The notes below the pieces were generated by a model that saw nothing but the letters and a program-made list of their open reading frames with translations, searched no databases and was not told the DNA's origin. Positions 11,864-22,666 of a stretch of DNA of 64,000 nt are shown in pieces; positions within the stretch are counted from its first letter, which is position 1; the number at the start of each line of letters is the position of its first letter. The stretch lies in NCBI GenBank assembly GCA_014169315.1, contig AP022133.1, positions 3,162,001-3,226,000 on the forward strand, written 5' to 3'. Made by a program: the position numbers and the translations under genes. The stretch is from Enterobacter cloacae (GTDB lineage: Bacteria > Pseudomonadota > Gammaproteobacteria > Enterobacterales > Enterobacteriaceae).

Positions 11864-11870
11864 AGAAAAA

Positions 11871-13049
11871 CTAAACGCTACGAAACGCGACCAGCGTTAC
11901 CACAATCCCGACAACCGCAGAGACCGCCCCCGCGAGGAAGACTGACGGGTAGCCAAACGACGTGGCTAACAGTCCTGCCAGCGGTCCGGTTACCCCGTAT
12001 GAGATATCCTGAAACGCTGCATAGCCGCCAAGCGCGGTACCACGTACCTGCGGGGCCACGCGCTTCACTACTTCAACACCAAGCGCCGGGAAGATTAACG
12101 AACAACCACAGCCGGTCAATGCCGCACCGAGCAGCGCAACCGACGCGACGGGGGCCTGCCACAGCAGTACCAGGCCGATCGTCTCAATCACCAGCGAAGC
12201 CACTGCCACCTTCACACCGCCAAAACGATCCGGCATCCAGCCGAACAACACACGCATCAGCACAAACGCACCACCAAACGCGGTGAGCGTAAAACCTGCC
12301 ATTGCCCAGCCACGGCTAATAAAATACAAAGAGACGAAGGTACCAATCACCGCAAAGCCTACGCCCTGGAGCGCCAGACCCAGACCCGGCTGCCAGATTT
12401 GACCAACCACGCGCCACAGAGAAGGTCGCTCACCTTTATGCGCGGGCACTTTACGTACCGAACCATTAAACGCCCAGGCCAGCAGCGGCAGTACCATCGT
12501 GGTACCTGCCAGCGCCGCAAAACCAAACTGGCTGTGGATCAACAAACCCAGCGGCGCACCTGTCGCCAGTGCGCCATAGATGGCCATTCCGTTCCAGGAC
12601 ATCACCTTACCTGAACGCGTGGGGCCAACCAGCCCCATTCCCCAGGTCAGGGTGCCGGTCAGCAGCTGGCTTTCGCCGAAGCCGAGGATTAAACGCCCCA
12701 CCACCAGCAGCGCAAATTTATAAGCAGTATCTACCGGCAAAAGTGCAGCCAGCAGCCATGCCCCACCCGCCAGACCGCAGGCGAACATGCCCTGCAGGGC
12801 TGAGCGTTTTGCACCATGCTGATCCGCCAGACGTCCGGCGTATCCCCGGGTTAAAACCGTGGCTAAAAACTGAATACCGACAGCAACGCCGACCAGAGTG
12901 TTGCCATAGCCCAGTTCCTGGTGAACGAACAGCGGGATCACCGGCAGCGGCAAGCCCACAGTCATGTAGGTCAGGAATACCGCAAAGGCGATACGAAACA
13001 GCGAGATATTCGCTGAAGAGGGTGTTTCTGTTTGAGTGACTACAGTCAT
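11871..13049 (-). CDS. yfcJ: MFS transporter YfcJ
   Basis: 392-aa major facilitator with about 12 hydrophobic segments. The inter-helix motif [15 protein letters not shown] between helices 2 and 3 is the MFS signature. It matches E. coli YfcJ closely in length and order. The substrate is unknown; arabinose and related efflux has been suggested for this family. It sits downstream of fabB on the same strand but beyond a terminator. Confidence 0.92.
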   Translation of the reverse strand: MTVVTQTETPSSANISLFRIAFAVFLTYMTVGLPLPVIPLFVHQELGYGNTLVGVAVGIQFLATVLTRGYAGRLADQHGAKRSALQGMFACGLAGGAWLLAALLPVDTAYKFALLVVGRLILGFGESQLLTGTLTWGMGLVGPTRSGKVMSWNGMAIYGALATGAPLGLLIHSQFGFAALAGTTMVLPLLAWAFNGSVRKVPAHKGERPSLWRVVGQIWQPGLGLALQGVGFAVIGTFVSLYFISRGWAMAGFTLTAFGGAFVLMRVLFGWMPDRFGGVKVAVASLVIETIGLVLLWQAPVASVALLGAALTGCGCSLIFPALGVEVVKRVAPQVRGTALGGYAAFQDISYGVTGPLAGLLATSFGYPSVFLAGAVSAVVGIVVTLVAFRSV

Positions 13050-13210
13050 GCTTTACTCCGAAATGAAGAGTAAGGCGGGGAAATGCCACGCCCCCTCTGC
13101 CTGATTATCAGGATTAAGGTGCGTTGGTTGACGTTAAACGCTTACGCATTATCGTGATGATAATGTTGAACTCTGGAGTTTGCCTGTGAGATCAGCAGGT
13201 TGTCAATGCA

Positions 13211-13240
13211 TAAAAAAAGGGAGCCTGTTGGCTCCCCTTC
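13211..13240 (-). terminator. Intrinsic terminator of fabB
   Basis: On the minus strand GGGGAGCC-AACA-GGCTCCC is followed by seven T residues, about 18 bases after the fabB stop. Confidence 0.85.
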
Positions 13241-13257
13241 CGAATCAAACATAAAAC

Positions 13258-14472
13258 TTATTTCAGCTTACGCATCACCAGCGTGGCATTCGTACCGCCG
13301 AAACCGAAGCTGTTGGACATAACGGTTGTCAGCGTCGCTTCTGTTGGTTTGGTCACGATGTTCAGGCCAGCAGCCTGCTCGTCCATCTCTTCAATGTTGA
13401 TACTTGGGGCGATAAAGCCGTTTTCCAGCATCAGCAGAGAGTAGATAGCTTCCTGCACGCCCGCAGCACCCAGAGAGTGACCGGTCATTGCCTTCGTTGC
13501 AGAGATTGCCGGGCTGTTGTCGCCAAACACTTCACGGATCGCACCCAGTTCTTTCACGTCGCCCACTGGTGTAGAGGTACCGTGAGAGTTCAGATAGTCG
13601 ATTGGTGTATCAACACCCTGCATCGCCATCTTCATGCAGCGCACCGCGCCTTCGCCTGATGGAGCAACCATGTCAGCACCATCGGAAGTTGCGCCGTAGC
13701 CAACGATCTCAGCATAGATGTGAGCACCACGTGCCAGAGCGTGTTCCAGCTCTTCAACCACAACCATACCGCCGCCGCCTGCGATGATGAAACCATCACG
13801 GTGTGCATCATAAGTACGGGATGCTTTTTCCGGGGTTTCGTTGTACTTGGTGGACAGTGCGCCCATCGCATCGAACTCACAGGCCATTTCCCAGCCCAGC
13901 TCTTCGCCGCCGCCAGCAAATACGATGTCCTGTTTACCCAGCTGGATCTGCTCTACCGCATTACCGATGCAGTGTGCAGAAGTCGCACAGGCTGAGCTGA
14001 TGGAGTAGTTCACACCGTGGATTTTGAATGGTGTTGCAAGGCACGCAGAAACCGCTGAGCCCATTGCTTTGGTCACCACGTAAGGGCCAACCGCTTTCAG
14101 ACCACGCGGGCTACGCATAGCGTCAGCACCAAATACCTGCGCTTTTGAAGAGCCGCCGGAACCAGCAATCAGACCTACACGCGGGTTGTTCTGATAATCT
14201 TCTTCTTTCAGACCTGAATCCGCGATGGCTTCACGCATGGAGAGATAAGCATAAATAGAGGCATCGTTCATGAAACGAACCACTTTACGGTCAATCAAAC
14301 CGGTGGTGTCCAGTTTGACATTACCCCATACGTGGCTACGCATACCTGAATCTTTAAACTCTTCAGAGAAAGTGATCCCGGAGCGTCCTTCACGCAGAGA
14401 TGCCAGGACTTCCTGCTGGTTATTACCGATGCTGGAAACGATGCCCAGGCCAGTAATCACTGCACGTTTCAT
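13258..14472 (-). CDS. fabB: 3-oxoacyl-ACP synthase I FabB
   Basis: Condensing enzyme that elongates acyl chains and is required for unsaturated fatty acid synthesis. 404 aa. The active-site cysteine is Cys162 ([12 protein letters not shown]), with the two histidines in [11 protein letters not shown] and [10 protein letters not shown]. Upstream lie overlapping FabR and FadR sites, matching the known opposite control of fabB in E. coli. Divergent from mnmC. Confidence 0.98.
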   Translation of the reverse strand: MKRAVITGLGIVSSIGNNQQEVLASLREGRSGITFSEEFKDSGMRSHVWGNVKLDTTGLIDRKVVRFMNDASIYAYLSMREAIADSGLKEEDYQNNPRVGLIAGSGGSSKAQVFGADAMRSPRGLKAVGPYVVTKAMGSAVSACLATPFKIHGVNYSISSACATSAHCIGNAVEQIQLGKQDIVFAGGGEELGWEMACEFDAMGALSTKYNETPEKASRTYDAHRDGFIIAGGGGMVVVEELEHALARGAHIYAEIVGYGATSDGADMVAPSGEGAVRCMKMAMQGVDTPIDYLNSHGTSTPVGDVKELGAIREVFGDNSPAISATKAMTGHSLGAAGVQEAIYSLLMLENGFIAPSINIEEMDEQAAGLNIVTKPTEATLTTVMSNSFGFGGTNATLVMRKLK

Positions 14473-14519
14473 TCAATACCTCTGTAAGTCACACTAAAGT
14501 AAGTTTCGAGTCGCACAAT

Positions 14520-14537
14520 AGCGTACACTTGTACGCC
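14520..14537. promoter_or_regulatory. FabR binding site upstream of fabB
   Basis: AGCGTACA-CT-TGTACGCC matches the FabR palindrome AGCGTACANNTGTACGCT at all but one position. It lies about 48 bases upstream of the fabB ATG. Confidence 0.85.
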
Positions 14538-14538
14538 G

Positions 14539-14555
14539 AACAAGTCCGATCAGCC
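14539..14555 (-). promoter_or_regulatory. FadR activator site upstream of fabB
   Basis: On the minus strand GGCTGATCGGACTTGTT matches the FadR consensus (core CTGGTC-N-GAC-N-TGTT) with one core mismatch. It directly abuts the FabR site, as in E. coli fabB. Confidence 0.75.
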
Positions 14556-14630
14556 AATTTCTGCGGAAATTTGCACCGATGAGCTCACATCGTTAAGATC
14601 GCGCCACTGCCTGTCAGACGAGTAACTTAC

Positions 14631-16628
14631 GTGAAACAAAACGCTATACAACCCGCCAACCTCGAATTCAACGCTGAGGGTACACCTGTTTCCCGAGATT
14701 TTGATGACGTCTATTTCTCTAATGATAACGGACTGGAAGAAACCCGTTATGTTTTCCTTGAGGGAAACCGGCTCAGCGCCCGCTTCCCCTTACACCCACG
14801 CAACCTGTTTGTGGTGGCAGAAAGCGGGTTCGGTACCGGACTGAATTTCCTGACCCTCTGGCAAGCGTTTGACCAGTTTCACGCGGCTCACCCTGAGACT
14901 ACGCTCCAAAGGTTACATTTCATCAGTTTTGAAAAATTCCCGCTCACTGCGCACGATTTGACGCTGGCTCATCAGCACTGGCCGGAACTTGCGCCGTGGG
15001 CAGAACAACTTCAGGCACAGTGGCCTCCCGCCGTCGGCGGCTGCCATCGTCTGCTGCTGGACGGCGGGCGCGTCACCCTGGACTTATGGCTGGGTGATAT
15101 CAACGACCTGACCGATAAGCTTGATGATTCAATGAATCAAAGCGTGGACGCCTGGTTCCTGGACGGCTTTGCCCCTGCCAAAAACCCGGACATGTGGAGC
15201 CCACATCTCTTTGCTGCGATGGCGCGGCTGGCGCGTCCTGGTGCAACGCTCGCCACTTTTACCTCGGCAGGTTTTGTTCGCCGTGGGTTGCAGGAAGTGG
15301 GCTTTACCATGCAAAAAACCAAAGGCTTTGGCCGTAAGCGCGAGATGCTGGTCGGGGTAATGGAACAAGAGCTGGCGATCCCCGCACAGGCCCCCTGGTT
15401 TGCCCGCAGCCACAGCACCGCCCGTGAAGTCGCGATCATTGGCGGAGGCATTGCCAGCGCCCTGCTCTCACTTGCACTTTTACACCGGGGCTGGCAGGTC
15501 ACGCTCTACTGTGCTGACGATGCCCCGGCACAAGGTGCCTCAGGTAACCGCCAGGGGGCACTCTATCCCCTGCTCAGTGCCCACGATCCGGCACTGAGTC
15601 AGTTCTTCCCGGCGGCATTTACCTTCGCCCGTCGCCTGTATGACAGGCTACCGGTCGCGTTTGACCACGCGTGGTGCGGCGTTACGCAGCTCGGCTGGGA
15701 CGAGAAGAGTCAGCAAAAAATCGCACAAATGTTGTCACTGGGGTTGCCAGAAGAGATAGCACATGCGGTGACAACACAGCAGGTCACTGAAACCGCGGGT
15801 ATTGATACCGGGTGCGATGGTATTCAGTACCCGCTCGGCGGCTGGTTGTGCCCGGCTGAACTGACAACAGCGGCAATAACCCTCGCGCAGTCACGCGGAC
15901 TGGCAGTGCATTATTCCCACAAGGTTGAATCACTTAGCCGGACAGAGCACTGGAATCTGCTTTTTGCCAATGGCAAACAGGCACAGCATGCAAGCGTAGT
16001 GCTGGCGAATGGTCATCACATCAACCAGTTTATCCAGACGGAAAAGTTACCGCTTTACCCTGTTGGCGGCCAGGTGAGTCATATACCGACGACGCCGGAG
16101 CTGGGGAAATTGCGGCAGGTGCTGTGTTACGACGGGTATCTGACACCACAAAACCCATCCAACGGCCACCACTGTATTGGTGCCAGCTACCATCGCGGCC
16201 AGACTGACATGCACTACAGCGACGCGGATCAGCAGCAAAACCGCCAGCGCCTGATCGATTGCTTCCCACAGGCTGGCTGGGCGAAAGACGTTGATGTCAG
16301 CACAGGTGAAGCACGCTGCGGCGTACGCTGCGCGACACGCGATCATCTGCCGATGGCAGGTAGCGTGCCTGACTATGAAGCCACACTCGCAGCCTATCAG
16401 TACCTCGCTGAAAACAAGGATGCCGCGGTGAGCGCACCGGTATATCCGGAGCTGTTTATGCTGGGTGGTCTGGGGTCGCGCGGATTGTGCTCGGCACCGC
16501 TGCTGGCTGAAGTATTGGCCGCACAGATGAGCGATGAGCCGATCCCACTGGACAGTACCACGCTCGCGGGACTCAACCCAAACCGGTTGTGGGTACGGAA
16601 ATTGCTGAAGGGAAAAATGGTTAAGTAG
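14631..16628 (+). CDS. mnmC: Bifunctional tRNA mnm5s2U methyltransferase / FAD-dependent cmnm5s2U oxidoreductase MnmC
   Basis: Completes the mnm5s2U34 wobble modification: the C-terminal FAD domain removes the carboxymethyl group and the N-terminal domain methylates with SAM. 665 aa from a GTG start. The SAM-binding motif [11 protein letters not shown] is near residue 65, and the FAD-binding motif [17 protein letters not shown] is near residue 267. It matches E. coli MnmC throughout. Divergent from fabB. Confidence 0.96.
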   Translation: MKQNAIQPANLEFNAEGTPVSRDFDDVYFSNDNGLEETRYVFLEGNRLSARFPLHPRNLFVVAESGFGTGLNFLTLWQAFDQFHAAHPETTLQRLHFISFEKFPLTAHDLTLAHQHWPELAPWAEQLQAQWPPAVGGCHRLLLDGGRVTLDLWLGDINDLTDKLDDSMNQSVDAWFLDGFAPAKNPDMWSPHLFAAMARLARPGATLATFTSAGFVRRGLQEVGFTMQKTKGFGRKREMLVGVMEQELAIPAQAPWFARSHSTAREVAIIGGGIASALLSLALLHRGWQVTLYCADDAPAQGASGNRQGALYPLLSAHDPALSQFFPAAFTFARRLYDRLPVAFDHAWCGVTQLGWDEKSQQKIAQMLSLGLPEEIAHAVTTQQVTETAGIDTGCDGIQYPLGGWLCPAELTTAAITLAQSRGLAVHYSHKVESLSRTEHWNLLFANGKQAQHASVVLANGHHINQFIQTEKLPLYPVGGQVSHIPTTPELGKLRQVLCYDGYLTPQNPSNGHHCIGASYHRGQTDMHYSDADQQQNRQRLIDCFPQAGWAKDVDVSTGEARCGVRCATRDHLPMAGSVPDYEATLAAYQYLAENKDAAVSAPVYPELFMLGGLGSRGLCSAPLLAEVLAAQMSDEPIPLDSTTLAGLNPNRLWVRKLLKGKMVK

Positions 16629-16641
16629 AGTGCGGTATGAT

Positions 16642-16664
16642 GCCCTCTCCCACAGGGAGAGGGC
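16642..16664. terminator. Strong hairpin between mnmC and yfcL
   Basis: GCCCTCTCCC-ACA-GGGAGAGGGC is a perfect 10-bp stem between two convergent genes. It is followed by GGAAAAACC on the plus strand, so the T-run is poor; it may act as a bidirectional mRNA end. Confidence 0.55.
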
Positions 16665-16674
16665 GGAAAAACCA

Positions 16675-16953
16675 TTACTTAACGTTGGCCTGTTGGAACA
16701 GGTTTTCCCACATGCCCAGCACTAAGGACTGGTCGCGCGGAGAGAGCTCACCGGCCTGGATGGCTTTCTCCAGGCTGCGGGTGACTTCAACATGCACAGC
16801 GTCGGCAGAGTGATCGTCCCCTGTTTCAAGCTCGGCTACCGCCAGCGTCAGGTGACCACGCAGATAACCGCTGGCGAACAGCTCATCATCACTGGCGTGT
16901 TCCACCATGTCATCAATTAACGCCAGAATGCGTGATTCAAATTCTGCGATCAT
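16675..16953 (-). CDS. yfcL: YfcL family protein
   Basis: 92-aa acidic cytosolic protein matching E. coli YfcL ([26 protein letters not shown]). Function unknown. The start at 16953 is preferred over the long basic in-frame extension to 17076, which overlaps epmC. It follows epmC by 13 bases. Confidence 0.88.
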   Translation of the reverse strand: MIAEFESRILALIDDMVEHASDDELFASGYLRGHLTLAVAELETGDDHSADAVHVEVTRSLEKAIQAGELSPRDQSLVLGMWENLFQQANVK

Positions 16954-16966
16954 CTTCTTTCCTCTG

Positions 16967-17512
16967 TTAAAGATCTTCCGGCCACGGGAAGCATTCCGCC
17001 GTGATCTCCGGCGTATGGTAATAATTCTGTAAGGCCCTGATAAGCGTCGCAGGACGCGCCGGGATACCTTTATCAAGATATTCCATCACCTGCGCATGAA
17101 CGCGGCGCTGGAACACAATACGGTCTGGCTCGAAGTCACCGTCGAGGTTGTCGCAGCTGACATTGAACGGGAAACCTGCCGCTACGCACAACAACCATTC
17201 CAGAGCCTGCGGTTTCACTTCCACGTCTTCAAACTGCCCTTGCGTCGCGGCATCGCGGCCGTCCGGGCAATACCAGTAACCGAAATCCACCAGTTCACGA
17301 CGCGCTTTCCCCGCAATGCACCAGTGAGAAATCTCATGCAAGCCGCTGGCATAGAAGCCATGTGCAAAGACGATACGGTTATACGGAACCTCGTCATCAG
17401 CTGGAAGATAAATCGGTTCGTCGTCGCCTTTAATCAGACGGGTATTAAAATCACCGGCAAAACAGCCGTCGAAGACCTCAATCAGCTGTTCGTATTTATG
17501 CGTACTGTTCAT
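16967..17512 (-). CDS. epmC: Elongation factor P hydroxylase EpmC
   Basis: Hydroxylates the beta-lysyl-lysine of EF-P as the last step of its modification. 181 aa. The metal-binding motif [10 protein letters not shown] (HExxH-like) is in the first half, with [12 protein letters not shown] downstream. It matches E. coli EpmC (YfcM). It begins at the last base of yfcA, so the genes are coupled. Confidence 0.93.
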   Translation of the reverse strand: MNSTHKYEQLIEVFDGCFAGDFNTRLIKGDDEPIYLPADDEVPYNRIVFAHGFYASGLHEISHWCIAGKARRELVDFGYWYCPDGRDAATQGQFEDVEVKPQALEWLLCVAAGFPFNVSCDNLDGDFEPDRIVFQRRVHAQVMEYLDKGIPARPATLIRALQNYYHTPEITAECFPWPEDL

Positions 17513-18321
17513 TAGTTCATCCCCAACCAGTGGAGGATCTCCTGTCCGTGGCTGTCATAAAGAAGTTTGGCACTCATCACCGCCGACACCACAACGATCA
17601 TTGGGCGGATCAGCTTTTGTCCTTTGCTTAACACCAGACGTGAACCTGCACGCGCCCCCAGGAATTGCCCCACCATCATCACAAAGCCGGTCGCCCAGAT
17701 GACTTTGCCACCAATAATGAACAACAGCAGGCCGCCTACGTTCGAAGTCGCATTGAGTACTTTGGCATGAGCGGTCGATTTAGCGAGGTTAAATCCGGCC
17801 AGCGTCACGAACGCTAACGCGTAAAACGACCCCGCGCCGGGGCCAAAGAAGCCGTCGTAAAAGCCGACGCAGCCCCCGGAAATCAGCGCAAACGGCAGGC
17901 CATGCAGACGACGATGCCGGTCCTCTTCACCGAGCTTTGGCATCAGCAAAAAGTACAGGCCAATGCAGATAACCAGAACCGGCAGGATCTGGCGCAAAAT
18001 GTCAGACTGCACGTGCTGAACCAGTAGCGCACCGGAGGTGGAACCGATAAAGGTCATCAGGATATTGAGCTTCTGGTCGGCCAGGCTCACTACCTTGCGG
18101 CGGATAAAATAGAGCGATGCGGAGAGCGACCCACCGCAGGCCTGAAGCTTGTTGGTGGCAAGCGCCTGAGCCGGGTTCATGCCCGCCGCCAGCAGCGCCG
18201 GAACGGTCAGTAAACCACCGCCGCCCGCCAGGGCATCAATGAACCCGGCCAGCATTGCCACAAAAAAGAGCACCACCAGCAGCAGTGGTGACACCATAAA
18301 CAGATCGACGAAATTATCCAT
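17512..18321 (-). CDS. yfcA: TSUP-family membrane transporter YfcA
   Basis: 269-aa polytopic inner-membrane protein of the TauE/SafE (TSUP) family, probably an anion or sulfur-compound exporter. Glycine-rich helices with LAGGGGLLTVPALLAAG and GFYDGFFGPGAGSFYA are the two family repeats. It overlaps epmC and mepA by one base on either side, so mepA-yfcA-epmC-yfcL read as one coupled group. Confidence 0.92.
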   Translation of the reverse strand: MDNFVDLFMVSPLLLVVLFFVAMLAGFIDALAGGGGLLTVPALLAAGMNPAQALATNKLQACGGSLSASLYFIRRKVVSLADQKLNILMTFIGSTSGALLVQHVQSDILRQILPVLVICIGLYFLLMPKLGEEDRHRRLHGLPFALISGGCVGFYDGFFGPGAGSFYALAFVTLAGFNLAKSTAHAKVLNATSNVGGLLLFIIGGKVIWATGFVMMVGQFLGARAGSRLVLSKGQKLIRPMIVVVSAVMSAKLLYDSHGQEILHWLGMN

Positions 18322-19145
18322 TAAAGTACATGCTCATCCAGTAGCGCCTGACAGGAAGGCGGCAACGGAGGCGGTGTCTTCTTCTCAGGCTTAGAGGTTC
18401 CAGGTTTTGCCGGTTCAAACCAGCTTTGCAGTTCCGCGCCACAGCCATCGCCTGACGGTGGTAACGGCTGGTCTTCACATTCCAGACTGTTCGCCGGGCA
18501 GCGCAGACGAACGTGCATATGCGCACGATGCTGGAACCACGGGCGCACTTTGCGCAGCCAGTCACGGTCGGTTCCTGCATCCAGACAAAGCTGCTGCTTG
18601 ATAGCCGGGTTAACAAAAATCCGCGTGACGTCATTATCTTTTGCCGCCAGCTTGATCATGCTGGAAATATCTTGTGTCCAGAGCGACGGTACAACGCTTT
18701 TGCCGTCACTCGCCACCAGATCCAGCGCCTGTGGTTTCAGCAGCTGTGCTGAACTCCAGCGACCTTTCGGCAGTTGCAGGAAGATATCGACATCCAGTCC
18801 GGTCTGGTGACTGGCATGCCCACCGTTGAAGCGACCACCGGCAGGCATTCCCATATCGCCAATCAGCATCGTTCCCAGACCCCGGTTATGCACCTGACTC
18901 CCCAGACGCTGAATAAACAGCACCAGATCCGGGTGGCCGAAGTAACGACGCTGATCGGTACGCATTACCTGGTAAGAACTGGACTGCAGAGGAAGTTCCT
19001 GCGCACCAACGATACAGCCGTTCGAAAATGCACCAATAGACTGCGCACTCCCCGACACCGGGTGGGTGATTTTTTGCCACGGCGTCGCGGCCAGACTGAC
19101 TCCGCTGGCAAACAGCGCCAGCAGAGCAATTGCGGTTTTTTTCAT
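18321..19145 (-). CDS. mepA: Penicillin-insensitive murein endopeptidase MepA
   Basis: Periplasmic LAS-type zinc peptidase that cuts D-Ala-mDAP and mDAP-mDAP cross-links in peptidoglycan. 274 aa from ATG 19145, with a signal peptide ending ...SGVSLA about residue 19. Metal ligands are visible as His113 and Asp120 ([14 protein letters not shown]) and the C-terminal AHMHVRL histidine. The longer frame upstream to 19268 lies inside aroC. It starts three bases after the aroC stop. Confidence 0.95.
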   Translation of the reverse strand: MKKTAIALLALFASGVSLAATPWQKITHPVSGSAQSIGAFSNGCIVGAQELPLQSSSYQVMRTDQRRYFGHPDLVLFIQRLGSQVHNRGLGTMLIGDMGMPAGGRFNGGHASHQTGLDVDIFLQLPKGRWSSAQLLKPQALDLVASDGKSVVPSLWTQDISSMIKLAAKDNDVTRIFVNPAIKQQLCLDAGTDRDWLRKVRPWFQHRAHMHVRLRCPANSLECEDQPLPPSGDGCGAELQSWFEPAKPGTSKPEKKTPPPLPPSCQALLDEHVL

Positions 19146-19147
19146 GT

Positions 19148-20233
19148 TTACCAGCGTGGAATGGTGGTCGTCACATCCGCATTCTGCGCACGCTGGCGCA
19201 GGAAGTGATCCATCAGCACGATCGCCAGCATCGCTTCTGCGATCGGCACCGCGCGGATCCCCACACACGGATCGTGACGTCCTTTGGTGATCATCTCAAC
19301 TTCTTCACCAGAGCGATTAATCGTGTGACCCGGCACGGTAATGCTGGATGTCGGCTTCAGCGCAATATTGGCAACAATCTGCTGTCCACTGCTAATACCA
19401 CCGAGAATACCGCCCGCATGATTACTCTGGAAACCCGCTTTGGTGATTTCGTCGCGGTTCTGGCTGCCACGAAGCTGAACCACGTCAAAACCGTCGCCAA
19501 TCTCTACCCCTTTCACCGCATTGATGCTCATCAGCGCGTGCGCGATGTCGGCATCGAGGCGGTCAAATACCGGCTCACCCCAGCCTGGCGGCACGCCGTC
19601 AGCGACCACGGTCACTTTCGCACCGATGGAGTCGCCCTCTTTTTTCAGGCCACGCATCAGTTCGTCCAGTGCGTCCAGTTTGTCGGCATCGGCACAGAAG
19701 AACGGGTTTTGCTCAACCTGATCCCAGTCTTTAATGGCCAGTGGAATATCGCCCATCTGGGTCAGACAACCACGGATCACAATACCAAATTTCTGCGCCA
19801 GGTATTTTTTGGCAATCGCTCCTGCGGCCACGCGCATGGCGGTTTCGCGTGCGGAAGAACGACCACCGCCGCGATAGTCGCGAAAACCGTATTTTTGCTC
19901 ATACGTGTAGTCAGCATGGCCCGGGCGGAATACGTCTTTGATGGCACCGTAGTCCTGGGAACGCTGATCGGTGTTTTCAATCAACAGACCAATGCTGGTG
20001 CCGGTGGTGCGGCCTTCAAAAACGCCTGAAAGAATTTTGACCTGGTCCGGCTCGCGACGCTGCGTGGTGTAGCGAGAGGTGCCCGGACGACGACGGTCGA
20101 GGTCGTGCTGTAAATCTGCTTCGGTCAGTTCGATGCCTGGCGGTACGCCATCAACGATACAGCCCAGTGCCAACCCGTGCGACTCACCAAAGGTGGTCAC
20201 GCGGAATAACTGTCCAATACTGTTTCCTGCCAT
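19148..20233 (-). CDS. aroC: Chorismate synthase AroC
   Basis: Last step of the shikimate pathway (EPSP to chorismate), needing reduced FMN. 361 aa, opening [20 protein letters not shown], with FMN-site segments [16 protein letters not shown] and [18 protein letters not shown]. Matches E. coli AroC in length. A GTG one codon upstream (20236) is not used here. It follows prmB by about 60 bases. Confidence 0.97.
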   Translation of the reverse strand: MAGNSIGQLFRVTTFGESHGLALGCIVDGVPPGIELTEADLQHDLDRRRPGTSRYTTQRREPDQVKILSGVFEGRTTGTSIGLLIENTDQRSQDYGAIKDVFRPGHADYTYEQKYGFRDYRGGGRSSARETAMRVAAGAIAKKYLAQKFGIVIRGCLTQMGDIPLAIKDWDQVEQNPFFCADADKLDALDELMRGLKKEGDSIGAKVTVVADGVPPGWGEPVFDRLDADIAHALMSINAVKGVEIGDGFDVVQLRGSQNRDEITKAGFQSNHAGGILGGISSGQQIVANIALKPTSSITVPGHTINRSGEEVEMITKGRHDPCVGIRAVPIAEAMLAIVLMDHFLRQRAQNADVTTTIPRW

Positions 20234-20272
20234 CACGGCTCCGATGTCGTTATTTGTGTGTGAGCGTTGTGA

Positions 20273-20290
20273 AACGGGCCGAAGCCCGCT
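20273..20290 (-). terminator. Small GC hairpin between prmB and aroC
   Basis: On the minus strand AGCGGGC-TTCG-GCCCGTTT forms a tight tetraloop hairpin followed by a short T-run, just past the prmB stop. It may be a weak or leaky terminator. Confidence 0.4.
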
Positions 20291-20293
20291 GGA

Positions 20294-21226
20294 TTAATCT
20301 TTGTAAATGCTGAAGTGTTCGCGCGCATCGAGAAGCTGCGCTTTGGTCAGCATAAAGACGCCATCACCGCCGTTGTCGAACTCAAGCCAGGTGAACGGCA
20401 CATCCGGATACTGCTCTATCAGATGTACCATGCTGTTGCCCACTTCACAAATCAGAACGCCGTCATCGGTCAGATAATCCGGCGCACAGGCCAGGATACG
20501 GCGCGTCAGTTTCAGGCCATCAGAGCCTGATGCCAGACCCAGTTCCGGCTCATGGCGATATTCATTTGGCAGATCCGACATGTCTTCCGCATCAACGTAC
20601 GGTGGGTTGGTGACAATCAGATCGTACTGCAGCGTTGGCAGGTCACGGAACAGGTCAGAACGGATTGGCGTGACGTGATGGATCAGGCCATGTTCTTCGA
20701 TGTTGTGCTCGGTTACGGCCAGCGCATCGGTGGAGATATCCACTGCGTCCACTTCCGCTTCCGGGAAGGCATACGCACAGGCAATAGCGATACAACCGCT
20801 ACCGGTACACATATCCAGAATGTGCTGCGGCTGATGGTTAATCAGACCATCAAACTGGTTGTTGATAAGCTCACCAATCGGTGAACGCGGCACCAGAACA
20901 CGCTCATCCACGTAAAACTCGTGACCGCAGAACCAGGCTTTGTTGGTCAGATAGGCAACCGGAATGCGCTCGTTAACGCGGCGGATCACACGCTCAACAA
21001 TGCGGTGTTTTTCGCTGGACGTCAGGCGCGCGGAGCGCATGTCTTCCGGAATATCCAGCGGCAGATAGAGGGACGGCAGCACCAGCTGAACGGCCTCATC
21101 CCACGGGTTATCGGTACCGTGTCCGTACCAGATATTGGCGGCGCTGAAGCGGCTAACCGACCAGCGCAACATGTCCTGTATGGTATGCAGCTCGTTTACT
21201 GCTTCATCGACAAAAATTTTATCCAC
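20294..21226 (-). CDS. prmB: Ribosomal protein uL3 N5-glutamine methyltransferase PrmB
   Basis: Methylates Gln150 of ribosomal protein uL3 with SAM. 310 aa. The SAM motif I is [14 protein letters not shown] (about 138-151), and the catalytic NPPY is residues 207-210. The N-terminal domain is family-specific. Matches E. coli PrmB. Divergent from smrB. Confidence 0.95.
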   Translation of the reverse strand: MDKIFVDEAVNELHTIQDMLRWSVSRFSAANIWYGHGTDNPWDEAVQLVLPSLYLPLDIPEDMRSARLTSSEKHRIVERVIRRVNERIPVAYLTNKAWFCGHEFYVDERVLVPRSPIGELINNQFDGLINHQPQHILDMCTGSGCIAIACAYAFPEAEVDAVDISTDALAVTEHNIEEHGLIHHVTPIRSDLFRDLPTLQYDLIVTNPPYVDAEDMSDLPNEYRHEPELGLASGSDGLKLTRRILACAPDYLTDDGVLICEVGNSMVHLIEQYPDVPFTWLEFDNGGDGVFMLTKAQLLDAREHFSIYKD

Positions 21227-21371
21227 TCTTTCCTCCAGGGCATGCTCGCATAATTTTCGGCGGCTAGTTTGCCATGAAGACGGCGATAAATCAGCAATGA
21301 CGCGTACCGCTTGAGGTTAAAAAATGCGTTTAGTCAGGTACACTACGGGAATTCAGAGATGAGACAGACAA

Positions 21372-21923
21372 ATGAAAAAGAAAACATCGCTCAGCGAGGA
21401 GGATCAGACGCTCTTCCGACAGCTTATGACCGGGACGCGTCAAATCAGGCAGGACACCATTGTCCACCGCCCGCAGCGCAAAAAAATCACCGAAGTACCG
21501 GTCAAGCGTCTTCTGCAGGAACAGGCCGATAACAGCCACTATTTTTCAGATGAATTTCAGCCGCTGCTTAATACGCAGGGAGCCGTGAAGTACGTCCGTG
21601 AAGACGTCAGCCACTTTGAGCTGAAAAAATTACGTCGGGGGGATTATTCGCCGGAGCTGTTTCTCGATCTGCACGGGTTAACACAGATGCAGGCGAAACA
21701 GGAGCTAGGGGCGCTGATTGCCGCCTGCCGCCGTGAGCATGTTTTTTGCACCTGCGTGATGCACGGGCACGGTAAACATATCCTGAAGCAACAGACGCCG
21801 CTATGGCTGGCTCAGCATCCACACGTAATGGCTTTTCATCAGGCACCAAAAGAGTACGGCGGTGATGCCGCATTGCTGGTGTTGATTGAGGTTGAAGAGT
21901 GGCAGCCGCCCGAGCTGCCCTGA
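21372..21923 (+). CDS. smrB: Smr-domain ribosome rescue endonuclease SmrB
   Basis: Cuts mRNA between collided ribosomes and so feeds tmRNA rescue. 183 aa. The Smr domain is visible as LDLHG (residues 98-102) and HGHGKHIL (131-138). The basic, disordered N-terminus is as in E. coli SmrB (YfcN). Divergent from prmB, convergent with sixA. Confidence 0.94.
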   Translation: MKKKTSLSEEDQTLFRQLMTGTRQIRQDTIVHRPQRKKITEVPVKRLLQEQADNSHYFSDEFQPLLNTQGAVKYVREDVSHFELKKLRRGDYSPELFLDLHGLTQMQAKQELGALIAACRREHVFCTCVMHGHGKHILKQQTPLWLAQHPHVMAFHQAPKEYGGDAALLVLIEVEEWQPPELP

Positions 21924-21961
21924 CAGGATGGCGGGAGGCACAGCCTGCACCCCGCCCTGTC
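21922..21961. terminator. Hairpin between convergent smrB and sixA
   Basis: GACAGG..GGCGGG pairs with CCCGCC..CTGTC across a 15-base loop. The stem has a small bulge and there is no clear T-run. Confidence 0.4.
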
Positions 21962-21971
21962 GCACGTCACG

Positions 21972-22457
21972 TCAGATAGCTTTAGCCATCTTCAGATTGC
22001 ACGGACTCATTTGCCAGTTGAAGACCCCTTTGCCCGTTTCATCAAGGGAAACATTGGCAATAGCGGACGTCGAGAACATCGGTGGCGTCTCACCCGGGCA
22101 CAGCTCAGATACCAGATAGCCAACCAGTGGCAGATGGGAAATGACCAGCGCAGACGCGACACCTTCATTGCACAGCGCCTGAAGATAGGCACTCACAAGG
22201 CCAACATCGCCACACGGGGTAAGTTCAGGAAGAACATCGACACCGGCCGGCAGGTTCATACACTCCCCTACCACATCCAGCGTCTGTTCTGCGCGCAGGA
22301 ATGGACTCACCAGCACACGTTCGATGTCCACTTTTTGCCCCTGAAGCCAGTTAGCCATCAGACGGGATTCGTCGCAGCCACAGACGGTCAAAGGACGTAC
22401 TGAGTCACTGGCGGCATCGAGTGCCGCGTCGCCGTGACGCATGATAAAAACTTGCAT
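21972..22457 (-). CDS. sixA: Phosphohistidine phosphatase SixA
   Basis: 161-aa cytosolic histidine phosphatase; in E. coli it dephosphorylates the nitrogen-PTS protein NPr (earlier assigned to ArcB). The catalytic RHG motif is residues 7-9 (MQVFIMRHGDA), with SPFLRAEQT and VISHLPLVG following. Matches E. coli SixA. It lies 210 bases beyond the fadJ stop on the same strand. Confidence 0.94.
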   Translation of the reverse strand: MQVFIMRHGDAALDAASDSVRPLTVCGCDESRLMANWLQGQKVDIERVLVSPFLRAEQTLDVVGECMNLPAGVDVLPELTPCGDVGLVSAYLQALCNEGVASALVISHLPLVGYLVSELCPGETPPMFSTSAIANVSLDETGKGVFNWQMSPCNLKMAKAI

Positions 22458-22666
22458 ATTGCACCGCTTTTGTTAACCAGAATCACCAGCGTTGACTACC
22501 TGCGATAACGTCGGAGAGGTAGAAAACCTGGTGGTCGGGCATTGTGCCTGATCCATTCGGTGAATGAAACGCTGTTTTTTACCTCAATGGCGTAAGTATA
22601 GTCAATATCTGTTTACAAATTCGCCAGAACAGGTTTACTCACTTCAGGATTTACCCTTCTTTGACC

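Noticed and set aside
19130..20029. 299-aa plus-strand open frame inside aroC
   Set aside because: Antisense shadow of aroC, rich in His and Arg as expected from reverse reading.
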